Both the position numbers and the translations under genes were made by a program. DNA of 64,000 nt. Origin: Trueperaceae bacterium. GTDB taxonomy: Bacteria > Deinococcota > Deinococci > Deinococcales > Trueperaceae. Location of the stretch: NCBI GenBank assembly GCA_023954415.1, contig JAMLIB010000006.1:124001-188000 (forward strand), in the 5' to 3' direction. The notes under the pieces were generated by a model. It did no database searches. It worked only from the letters and a program-made list of their open reading frames with translations, and was not told the origin of the DNA. Below, in pieces: positions 57,034-64,000 of this stretch; position 1 is the stretch's first letter; each line of letters starts with the position of its first letter.

Positions 57034-57073
57034 AGTTTAGCAGAGTCTGATAAGACGAGTTATCAGGTTTTTT
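57034..57073 (-). promoter_or_regulatory. Integrase promoter with palindrome
   Basis: TAAACT on the minus strand (57034-57039) ends six bases before the integrase ATG. Upstream, a palindrome CTGATAA (57047-57053) / TTATCAG (57060-57066) covers the spacer and -35 region and may be an operator. On the plus strand it is followed by GTTTTTT, so it also has the shape of a terminator for transcripts from the left. Confidence 0.5.
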
Positions 57074-57298
57074 ACTCGGGTCGCTCTCCGCAAGCCCTCG
57101 TGTTCGAACCTCCCCGCTCCCGTGAAGCGGCCGTCAGACGGATTACCCATTAGTGACGATTGCGCTACAGTGTCACCCTTCTTCATGGTTACCTGATGGC
57201 AGGCTGCTTGGAGAATTCGGCGAGGTGCTCGACGCCGGCCCGCAAGTGTTGGCCATTGAACGTCACATAGAGGTCTGAGTCATAACTTTGGGACTGAA

Positions 57299-58708
57299 AT
57301 GAATGATCTTGCTGCTAGGCATCTGCGAGAACTTGACCTTGAACCGACCGCAACAGTGTCCGATATCAAACGGGCATTTAGGCAGCTGGCACTCGTATGG
57401 CATCCCGACCGCTTCTCTGGCAATGAGCAGTTGCGGGCCGCGGCCGAGCGAAAGATGGCCAGAATCAACGCGGCTCGGGCATGGCTTCTTGACAACCTGA
57501 GCGAATGGGGACCTCAGGCTCAGGAACCGCGACCAAGCCATACCTCTGGTCCGCACGCCGGGGCAGGCAAGCCGCATGCAGCACAACCTAAGACGGGACC
57601 TCGATACCCGGGATCGCATCACCCGCCAACCCAGCCGAGCTCCACAACGTCCAAACATCCATCGAAGCGAGGACCAAGCCTCGGCGGTATTCTTTTCATT
57701 GTCGCACTCATTTCTGTCCCTACGATTCGAGCACTGTCAGGCAGTGGATCCAACTCGGGGACCACGTACCAGCCCGCTCCTAGATCAAGTACTACGCCGT
57801 CAGCCGTGCCGCGGGCTCGGTTTCCGACCAACACAGTCCCCACAATGCCTACCTTCCCATCGACCAGTGGAGTTCAGCCCACCGTCGGGCAATCGGCTTC
57901 AGAAGTCACACCGGCGTCTTCAAGTACCCTCGCCACAGAGCCAGCGCCGTTCGGGTCGTCTTCGACTGCCCAAACTCACTCTGTAGTCGTGGTTCCCGGA
58001 GACTCGCTTTGGCAGATTGCTCAGGCCAATGGTGTCGCAGTAGACGACATCATTCGGGCTAACGGTCTTACCAGCACTGTCATTGTGCCAGGGCAAGTCT
58101 TGAACGTTCCGAGTCGTGAGGCACAAGCGTCAGTACCCCTCCAACCTTCTTCAGGTGACAGTGCAGTTCGTCAACCAGACGCATCAAGCCCAAATAGTCT
58201 GCAGCCAATGGCAACAGAGTCCAGTCCTCCGGTCGCTACCGAGGCACTTCCGTCCGTGCCGTCCCAACCTGCTGAGCCCCAGGCTAGCAGTACTCCTCCA
58301 AGTGTAACAGTCGCGCCGCTTGGTGAGCCCACTGAGTCCCCGCCTGCAGGCCTCCCGATTGCAGGGACCGCGAGTGACTCCGCATCACCGCCCGTGGGTG
58401 CAAGGGCCGCCCAGACTGCTCCCAGTAGCCTTCTCGATTCGAGGACTTCTGAAGCAGTTCCTCTTGGAGATGCCGCAAGTAGCAGCGGAGTACCTGCCGC
58501 AGGGACCGCTGCATCGGCGGCAGGGGCTGAGTCGACTATTACGCCGGAGTCGCCATCCGCAATTGCGGCTGCCCTCTCCCCCGACCTCTCAAGCTTCACC
58601 GCAGAAGAACGCCGCATCATCGAAAGCCAATGCTCCAGCGCACGGTCCCTCCGAGGCCTAGCCGCCTACAACCAATGCCTAATCAGTCAGTTGACCGACC
58701 TTCAGTGA
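57299..58708 (+). CDS. J-domain/transmembrane/LysM fusion protein
   Basis: A 469-residue protein of unusual architecture. A J domain (about 5-65) with an intact HPD motif (His35 in VWHPDRFSG) faces the cytosol. A Pro/His-rich linker leads to one membrane segment (129-146, GGILFIVALISVPTIRALSG). Outside lie Ser/Thr/Pro-rich linkers around a LysM peptidoglycan-binding domain (227-271, VVPGDSLWQIAQANGV). The last 35 residues (FTAEERRIIESQCSSARS then AAYNQCL) form a small conserved-looking module with two cysteines. Codon use is clearly less GC-biased than in the left part of the window, suggesting acquisition by transfer. Confidence 0.85.
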   Translation: MNDLAARHLRELDLEPTATVSDIKRAFRQLALVWHPDRFSGNEQLRAAAERKMARINAARAWLLDNLSEWGPQAQEPRPSHTSGPHAGAGKPHAAQPKTGPRYPGSHHPPTQPSSTTSKHPSKRGPSLGGILFIVALISVPTIRALSGSGSNSGTTYQPAPRSSTTPSAVPRARFPTNTVPTMPTFPSTSGVQPTVGQSASEVTPASSSTLATEPAPFGSSSTAQTHSVVVVPGDSLWQIAQANGVAVDDIIRANGLTSTVIVPGQVLNVPSREAQASVPLQPSSGDSAVRQPDASSPNSLQPMATESSPPVATEALPSVPSQPAEPQASSTPPSVTVAPLGEPTESPPAGLPIAGTASDSASPPVGARAAQTAPSSLLDSRTSEAVPLGDAASSSGVPAAGTAASAAGAESTITPESPSAIAAALSPDLSSFTAEERRIIESQCSSARSLRGLAAYNQCLISQLTDLQ

Positions 58709-58943
58709 CGAAGCGAGTTCCGCATAGCAACGTTGTGGCACTCATGGAGCCGGCTTCACGCTGAGGGCCCGGCAATCTTGTACAGTCCAACAACGATAGT
58801 CTCGAAGACTCAGTTGCGAGAATCCAGTAAGGAGCGCCCATGAGCCTGTAGGAATGGGACTAAGGAGAAGTCGCGTTTCGGCAGCCAGACGGCTATCACT
58901 GTCGTAGAACATGGAGTGAAGTAACCGAGTACTAGAACATGTC

Positions 58944-59093
58944 GTGCATGAATCGTCGGCCAGCTTAGGCTTCACCGCCAAGCTCTGGGCTGCCGCTGGC
59001 TCCCTGCTCAACGACATGGACACTGCCCAGTAGAAGCACGACGTCCTCGGCCCCGCCTTCCTCGAGTGAATCTCCGAGGATTTTGCAGCCGAG
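58944..59093 (+). pseudogene. hsdM: Remnant of hsdM N-terminus (type I methyltransferase)
   Basis: One reading frame gives the typical HsdM opening ASLGFTAKLWAAAGSLLNDM, then DTAQ, KHDVLGPAFLE and ISEDFAAE, interrupted by stop codons at 59031-59033 (TAG), 59067-59069 (TGA) and 59094-59096 (TAA). HsdM proteins normally read through these points (YKHxVLGLxFLKYIS). The rest of hsdM, hsdS and the front of hsdR are missing. The preceding bases 58709-58943 hold no gene I can support. Confidence 0.8.
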
Positions 59094-59159
59094 TAAGGAG
59101 TTAGCTCCCCGGAGGTGGGACGATGGGTTTTGAGAGTTGGTTGTCGGAACTGTTTGACA

Positions 59160-61013
59160 AGGACGTCTCTGATCGCCGGGGAGGAGCGAACGCGCGAGGT
59201 CTTCGGCGATTACGTGTCGATCTACAACTTCCGCCAATCCATCGAGGACAAGGCCACCGTTCCCCTCTACTACGAGAACCGGTCGCCTGAGGTGCAGCTC
59301 GTCAACCCCGACTTCAACCGCGACATGGAGAGGATCCTCGAGGAGGCCGCACTCGACCAAGACCAAGAGCAGCGCCTGGCCCGGGAGTTCGGGCGTGAGT
59401 ACCACCTGATTACCGACGACGACCGGCTCGACACTATCGCTACCGACCTGGTCGACCACTTCGTGTCGCGCGGCTACCATGGCAAGGCGATGGTGGTCTC
59501 CATCGACAAAGCCACCGCCGTGAAGATGTTCGACAAGGTTCAGGCGGAGTGGCAGCGCCGTATCGACACGCTAAGTGCCGACGTCAGTGCCGCCGCAGGT
59601 GAACATCGCCAGGCACTAACGGACAAGCTGTTCGAGATGACCGACACCAACATGGCGGTAGTGGTCTCCCCTTCCCGGAACGAGATCGCCGACATGAGGG
59701 CCAAGGGCGTCGACATCGAGCCGCACCGCAGGCGGATGGTGGCAGAAGACCTCGACGGGAAGTTCAAGGACCCCAGCGACCCGCTGCGGATCGTGTTCCT
59801 GTGCGCCATGTGGCTGACCGGCTTCGACGCACCCGCCACCTCGACCATCTACCTCGACAAGCCGATGCGCAACCACACCCTCATGCAGACCATCGCACGC
59901 GCCAACCGCGTGATGGCCGGTAAGCAGGCTGGCGAGATCATCGACTACATCGGCGTGTTCCGCAACTTACAGGACGCGTTGGCACTGTACGGGTCCGGGT
60001 CTGGCGGGGGCGTCGAGCCGGGTGACCTTCCCGTGGAGGCCAAGGAGGAGCAGGCAGAGGACTTAGCAGGGATGCTCGCTGACGTCGAAGATCATGCCAG
60101 TGCCCACGGCGTGAACCTCAAGCAGGGCATCGGTGTAGCCGGGTTCGACTGGGTCGCGTGGCTGGCAGGAGCCGCCGAAAAGCTCCTCGTCTCCGACGAG
60201 GTTCGCAGGGGCTTCCTCGCCCGCGCGGACCTATGCGCCGGCCAGTGGAAGGCGGTCAAACCGCACCCAGCCGCCACCGACGCCCAGCCGCTCATGTCCG
60301 TCATCGTGAGGCTGGCCCAACGGATCCGCATGGTGACCGGCAAACCCGACATCTCTGGGGTCATGGCGTCTGTCGAACGGCTGCTCCAGGAATCGGTCGA
60401 CGCGATGCCGTTCGTGATCGACCCAGCAGAAACGGCACGGTTCGACCTGAGCGAGGTCGACTTCGACGCCCTCGCCGAACTGTTCGCACAGGGCAAGCGG
60501 CACACCGCGGCAGCACCCCTACAGGCCACGCTCGAGCAGCGCCTCGCACGGATGGTGCGCGAGAGCCCAAGCCGGATCGAGTTCGCCGAGAAACTACAGG
60601 AGGTCATCGACCGCTACAACGAGGGTTCCAAGAACATCGAGTCGTTCTTCGAGGAGCTCAAGGCTCTGGCGGGTTCATTGAGCGAAGAGGATCAGCGGGC
60701 GGTACGGGAGGAGCTTTCAGAGGAGGAGCTCGCCGTGTTCGACCTCCTCATCAAGCCAGACCCGACCCTCACCATGGCGCAGGAGGCGATGGTCAAGAAG
60801 GTCGCCCGGGACCTCGTCTACAAGCTCAAGTGCGACCTCCCCGTGCTCGACTGGAAGCAGCGGCAGGCGACCCTGGCTGCCGTGAAGGTAGAGACGCTCG
60901 ACGAGTGCCTACCAGACGTGTACGACCGGGCGCTGTTCGCTCGGAAGTCGGCCGCTGTGTTCGAGCACGTGTTTGCGGCTTACGAAAGTGGCGGCCGGTC
61001 CATCTATGGGTAG
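59160..61013 (+). pseudogene. hsdR: 5'-truncated hsdR (type I restriction subunit)
   Basis: About 615 codons of the C-terminal part of a type I restriction subunit. The similarity begins abruptly at LIAGEERTREVFGDYVSIYN, which normally follows the helicase TGTP motif. The second RecA domain (RIVFLCAMWLTGFDAPATS, HTLMQTIARANRV) and the C-terminal helical region are present, ending naturally. The nuclease domain and the Walker A/B helicase motifs are gone, so it cannot restrict DNA. A possible GTG start at 59115 precedes non-homologous sequence; the frame itself is undamaged, so a fragment could be made. Confidence 0.85.
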
Positions 61014-61202
61014 GCGACTTCGATGTAGGGAGCCGTCGCTGGAACGCCCCCGGCCGTCGGGAAGCGTTCGGGATCGTGGCCGCACGCGCCCAACGCCTTC
61101 CGCGACTGCAAGTACCTGGCGTACGGGAACTACGCCATCGACTACGATTGCGCCACCCGCACCATCCGCTGGTTCGGCGCGAACGCGAATGTGCCGCCTC
61201 GG

Positions 61203-61222
61203 GGGAGTCGAACTCGACTCCC
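61203..61222. repeat. Perfect 9-base inverted repeat downstream of hsdR
   Basis: Arms GGGAGTCGA and TCGACTCCC with two bases between. Such a tight repeat is a better fit for a protein-binding site or element end than for a terminator; no T-run follows. Confidence 0.5.
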
Positions 61223-61334
61223 TAGAAACCACTGAATATCCAGGCCGGTCGGCTGATGTCGACTGTCCGCGTCAGCTGCCGCTGTTGCCGGCGCAACTCG
61301 ATGGATGGAATCTGCATTCGATGCGCAAACGTTC

Positions 61335-61340
61335 TATCGT
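61335..61340 (+). promoter_or_regulatory. -10 element of the frameshifted gene, leaderless layout
   Basis: TATCGT ends five bases before the ATG at 61346. Confidence 0.45.
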
Positions 61341-61345
61341 CTAGC

Positions 61346-62024
61346 ATGGCTGACCCAACGAACGACGATGACCAGAATCCTTTCGATCGGGATCCATACG
61401 ATGATAAGCACTATGAAAGCGTGGAGAGCTTCGTGAGCCTTCTTAGAGCCTTTGGTTACCTAGTCCAGGATGGTGAAGACTCGGCATTTACTGTCGTAGC
61501 CGATAGCGATCAACCGCCTATCGCGATCTACACTCTTGGCCAGTTCGTACATGAGGCGGTGAACCGGGGATTGTTTGACGGTGAGGTCGCGGGTTCTGAC
61601 GGCCACGGCCACCCGCTCTCGGCAACTCTGTTCCGTAGCAACAATGCTCGTAACATCTCGCATAAGACTCCGCTCTGGCAGTTGGCCAAGGAACCCGTCG
61701 ACTATTTCCGGCCTGTCAACGACTTACGAGTGGTCATCATCAGCTTCGCTTTCGATACTCCCGAAGGAATCCTTTCCGGTTCGAGTCGACGAGCAAGATG
61801 TGCTGGAATCCGATCTTGAGGACAGCGATCTGAGACAGGTGTGGCTCAACATCTTCGACCTCGAGTTCGACCTGGCGCGTGGCTTGGCAGACGAGCACAT
61901 CATCGTGCACTGCGTTTCGCCTAAGGACAAAGGCTATCCCGGGGACCGTCAGTACTTCCTCATGGAATTGGATGCCTTCGAAGCGCTAAGAATCCCGGAC
62001 GAGTGGCGAATTGGTGTGAACTGA
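61346..62024 (+). pseudogene. Hypothetical gene with probable frameshift
   Basis: The first frame runs from ATG 61346 (MADPTNDDDQNPFDRDPYDD) through protein-like sequence (IYTLGQFVHEAVNRGLFD, NDLRVVIISFAFDTPEGIL) and then turns into unlike sequence and stops at 61819. The next frame takes over at about 61775-61785 with FPVRVDEQDVLESDLEDSDL and continues protein-like (VWLNIFDLEFDLARGLADEH) to 62024. A one-base shift near CCTTTCC joins them. I do not recognise the family. It could be a real mutation or a sequencing error. Confidence 0.6.
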
Positions 62025-62180
62025 CCCTTGACCGCCTCAAGCGACCGCGCGGCGCCACGGTTTCTCTAAGAGGGCGTTCGGCGCCGGCTCCAGTCCGGTC
62101 TCAATCGCGTCTGCAGGAGTGCGGGCAAGGATAGAAGCCTAAAGAAGCCCGGCAGCTGACGAGCTCGCCGCAGATCTGAT

Positions 62181-62199
62181 GTAGCCTATAGGCTACGTT
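62181..62199 (+). promoter_or_regulatory. higBA-type operator and -10 element
   Basis: A perfect 16-base palindrome GTAGCCTATAGGCTAC (62181-62196) overlaps TACGTT (62194-62199), which ends six bases before the toxin ATG. Antitoxin bound here would cover the promoter, the usual autoregulation of such modules. Confidence 0.75.
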
Positions 62200-62205
62200 T
62201 GCGGG

Positions 62206-62502
62206 ATGCGCCTTGAGTCTACCCGCGAGTACCGGGCCTGGTTAGAGGGTCTGGCCGACGTTGAAGGTCGGTGGAGGATTCTCCGGCGGATCAACCGGCT
62301 CATCGAGGGTCACCCGGGCTCGCATCGGTACTTAGGGAAGGGGTTGTTCGAGTTGAAGATCGACGTTGGCCCCGGCTACCGCGTCTACTATTCGCTCCAC
62401 GGTTCGAGCCGCCTGGTTCTACTCGCAGGTGGGGACAAGAGCACCCAGACCAGAGACATCGCAAAGGCGACGGAGTTGAGTCGCCTGTTTCGGGAGGCGT
62501 AG
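62206..62502 (+). CDS. higB: RelE/HigB-type toxin (addiction module killer protein)
   Basis: A 98-residue toxin of the RelE/ParE superfamily, in the HigB-like group in which the toxin gene comes first. Family features: REYRAWLEGLADVEGRWRIL at the start, then YLGKGLFELKIDVGPGYRVY and LVLLAGGDKSTQTRDI. Members usually cut mRNA on the ribosome; that activity is presumed. The antitoxin gene begins two bases after its stop codon. Confidence 0.9.
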   Translation: MRLESTREYRAWLEGLADVEGRWRILRRINRLIEGHPGSHRYLGKGLFELKIDVGPGYRVYYSLHGSSRLVLLAGGDKSTQTRDIAKATELSRLFREA

Positions 62503-62504
62503 GC

Positions 62505-62855
62505 ATGGCGATTCCCAGCAAGAAGGCTATAGAGGAGCTTGGGCTTCTCCCGTACGACGTTATCGATTACTTGCAGACGCCGGAGGATCGCGCGGGGTAC
62601 CTAGACGTCTGGCTCGAAGAGTCCCCCGAGGACATTCGAGGCCTATCGCGTGTCATCGGAGACATTGCCCGTGCCAAAGGAATGACCGAGGTCGCGGCCG
62701 CGGCTGGCCTGAACCGCGAGAGCCTCTACCGCGCGCTCAGCGAGAAGGGAAACCCGAGCCTGGCAACCGTCATGAAGGTACTGATCGCTTTGGGGATCCG
62801 ACTGAGGGCCGAGGTGGTGAGCCCGGAGAGCCCGGACCCCCCTACCGTCAAGTAG
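62505..62855 (+). CDS. higA: HigA-type antitoxin
   Basis: A 116-residue antitoxin. The N-terminal part (PYDVIDYLQTPEDRAGYLDV) is typical of antitoxins paired with this toxin group and probably wraps it; the C-terminal helix-turn-helix (MTEVAAAAGLNRESLYRALS, then GNPSLATVMKVLIALG) binds DNA, presumably the palindrome at 62181-62196. The two-base gap to the toxin gene implies one transcript. Confidence 0.9.
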   Translation: MAIPSKKAIEELGLLPYDVIDYLQTPEDRAGYLDVWLEESPEDIRGLSRVIGDIARAKGMTEVAAAAGLNRESLYRALSEKGNPSLATVMKVLIALGIRLRAEVVSPESPDPPTVK

Positions 62856-62980
62856 CTCGCTGGTCACGTGCCCCGCGTAGCAGGGTCAACCAGCCCGGCT
62901 TTCCCGGCGAGTCACCGAGAAGCAGACCGGGGCATCTTGAGGTGCCTCCACAAGACTCTGTCCTCGTCTCACTCTTTACC

Positions 62981-63002
62981 GTCTACCAAGATTTGGTAGA
63001 CT
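62981..63002 (+). promoter_or_regulatory. vapBC operator and -10 element
   Basis: Perfect inverted repeat with nine-base arms GTCTACCAA (62981-62989) and TTGGTAGAC (62993-63001) around GAT. The second arm overlaps TAGACT (62997-63002), which ends six bases before the vapB ATG. A third half-site, TCTACC, directly precedes the start codon. This is the expected target of VapB or the VapBC complex. Confidence 0.75.
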
Positions 63003-63008
63003 TCTACC

Positions 63009-63287
63009 ATGAGCCTCAACATCAAGAACCCCAGGACCACAGCCTTGGTGCGCGAGCTCGCTGAGCGCACGGGCACGTCCCAAACGCAAGCCGTGGAGGC
63101 CGCCGTCATCGAACGGCTCGCCGCGCTCGACGCAGACCATGCGAACGGCTCTGCGACCAAGGAGGCGAAGCTCCGAACCGCTTCTGCCCTGCTGAACCGG
63201 ATCCGCGACGACCTCTCCGAAGATACCCGCAGCGAACTGCGATCCGCGGAGTCGGAACTCTACGATGAAGCCGGCCTTCCCAGATGA
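63009..63287 (+). CDS. vapB: VapB-type antitoxin
   Basis: A 92-residue antitoxin of the VapB class with an N-terminal ribbon-helix-helix-like DNA-binding part (MSLNIKNPRTTALVRELAER then TGTSQTQAVEAAVIERL) and a C-terminal toxin-binding tail rich in charged residues (SELRSAESELYDEAGLPR). It overlaps vapC by four bases (ATGA), and its palindromic operator lies on the promoter. Confidence 0.92.
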   Translation: MSLNIKNPRTTALVRELAERTGTSQTQAVEAAVIERLAALDADHANGSATKEAKLRTASALLNRIRDDLSEDTRSELRSAESELYDEAGLPR

Positions 63288-63697
63288 TCCTCGACACGTC
63301 GGCGATCTTGGCGATCATCCGAGGCGAGGCTGGCGCTGAGCGCCTGGAAGAGCTCATAGCCGCCCAGGCAGCACCTCGCATGTCCGCGGCCACCGCGGTG
63401 GAGCTCAACGCCGTCATCACGCGCCGCCTGCCACCGGAGAAAGTTCGTCTGGTAAGTCGCCTGCTACGGGCCTGGAACGTCGAGATCGTGTCGTTCGACG
63501 AGGAGCAGTCGAAGATCGCGAGTCGCGCGTACGCCGATTACGGTAAAGGCAGCGGGCACCCCGCCCAGCTCAACCTCGGCGACTGCTTCTCTTACGCGTT
63601 GGCAGCCGCGACAAGCTTGCCCCTACTGTTCGTCGGCTCGGACTTCAGCCACACCGACGTGGAGCCCGCCTATTCGACCCCAGCAGACCCGCTGTAG
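63284..63697 (+). CDS. vapC: VapC-type PIN-domain toxin
   Basis: A 137-residue PIN-domain ribonuclease, expected to cut tRNA or rRNA when free of VapB. The acidic metal site is complete: Asp4 in MILDTSA, Glu40 in TAVELNAV, Asp100 in NLGDCFSYA and Asp120 in VGSDFSHTD. It is coupled to vapB by a four-base overlap. Confidence 0.93.
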   Translation: MILDTSAILAIIRGEAGAERLEELIAAQAAPRMSAATAVELNAVITRRLPPEKVRLVSRLLRAWNVEIVSFDEEQSKIASRAYADYGKGSGHPAQLNLGDCFSYALAAATSLPLLFVGSDFSHTDVEPAYSTPADPL

Positions 63698-64000
63698 CCG
63701 CGAACTGGCGGTCCGCGCCGGCTAGGTCGGCCGCTACATGGACCGCTGCGGCTCCGCGCGGTTGGCTCGCCTCTGCACGCCGACGCCAGCCGCGAGCGAA
63801 GCGAATAGGGCTTGGCGCGTTCAGGTCCATGCGGAATGTGCAACGCGAGCGACCGATCGACATAGCAAGACATCGCAAGAACACCCACCTACTAGCATCG
63901 CTCACCCCCTCATTCAAGTATCACGTCGACCCCGACGACTTGCACAGGATGCAGTGTTGTCTGCAGCATGGGTGGCGGCGTGAGCGCACACTAGGCTTCT
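63698..64000. other. Right-edge stretch without a supported gene
   Basis: After vapC there is no gene I can support. One plus-strand frame open to the edge (from about 63890; FKYHVDPDDLHRMQCCLQHG) reads somewhat like protein but has no clear start or family, and may be the beginning or a remnant of a gene beyond the window. Confidence 0.35.

Larger units (their letters stand above)
61014..61345 (+). other. Intergenic stretch with inverted repeat and possible gene remnant
   Basis: There is no intact gene here. One frame (about 61090-61200) reads plausibly as protein (NAFRDCKYLAYGNYAIDYDC, then ATRTIRWFGANANV) without a start, and may be debris of another gene lost with the hsd locus. A perfect inverted repeat lies at 61203-61222. 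Confidence 0.4.

Noticed and set aside
57095-57125. T-arm-like sequence GTTCGAACC near the integrase
   Set aside because: Flanking arms do not pair and no CCA end or acceptor stem follows.
58742-59023. 93-codon minus-strand ORF opposite the hsdM remnant
   Set aside because: The plus strand carries the recognisable HsdM remnant; the minus-strand translation resembles nothing and is only its shadow.
61200-61225. tRNA 3' fragment as attachment-site remnant
   Set aside because: The TTCGA-like loop appears on the minus strand, but the flanking bases do not make a proper T arm or acceptor; it is better described as a simple inverted repeat.

Overview
The window is dense, very GC-rich bacterial chromosome with a strongly GC-biased third codon position. 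The gene content points to the Deinococcota, most likely a Truepera-like (Trueperaceae) organism: an MglB-MglA polarity switch, a two-subunit GcvP, a dnaJ-hspR operon, PilT, and many genes whose start codon lies 5-7 bases after a TANNNT -10 element (leaderless genes, common in Deinococcus). No 16S gene is present, so the assignment is inference from gene content and promoter style.

Layout. 1-9.1 kb: an NfeD/FloA membrane-microdomain operon, tRNA-Trp, an A-type Fe-S carrier, the glycine cleavage genes gcvT-gcvH-gcvPA-gcvPB, and mglB-mglA directly upstream of them. 9.2-16.4 kb: a LacI-regulated glycoside operon (regulator, binding protein, two permeases, a secreted hydrolase and a cytosolic GH1 beta-glucosidase), then tRNA-Met. 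16.5-24.7 kb: a small zinc-ribbon protein, tRNA-Leu, glycerol kinase, a SpeD-like protein, a second sugar transporter (malEFG type) and dprA. 24.8-34 kb: cysS, a YigZ protein, lipoproteins, a three-gene membrane operon of unknown function, a phosphodiester glycosidase and an AroE-like protein. 34.1-48.1 kb: thrS, two cyclophilins, pilT, dnaE, tRNA-Cys, tRNA-Val, nnrE, yebC, two lipoproteins and dnaJ-hspR. 48-56 kb: smc-birA and a response regulator / HEAT-repeat / family 2 glycosyltransferase operon.

From about 56 kb to the right edge the sequence becomes an accessory region of visibly lower GC. It holds a tyrosine recombinase, a J-domain/LysM fusion protein, the scar of a type I restriction-modification system (hsdM remnant with stop codons joined to a 5'-truncated hsdR), a probably frameshifted gene, and two toxin-antitoxin pairs (HigB-HigA and VapB-VapC types) with clear palindromic operators.

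The strongest points beyond routine annotation are: a repeated leaderless promoter layout that also fixes many starts; perfect operator palindromes on the -10 elements of both toxin-antitoxin operons and upstream of dnaJ-hspR; the uncharacterised receiver/HEAT/glycosyltransferase operon; the J-domain-membrane-LysM protein; large hairpins between binding-protein and permease genes at both sugar transporter loci; and small leaderless upstream ORFs before thrS and an exported cyclophilin.
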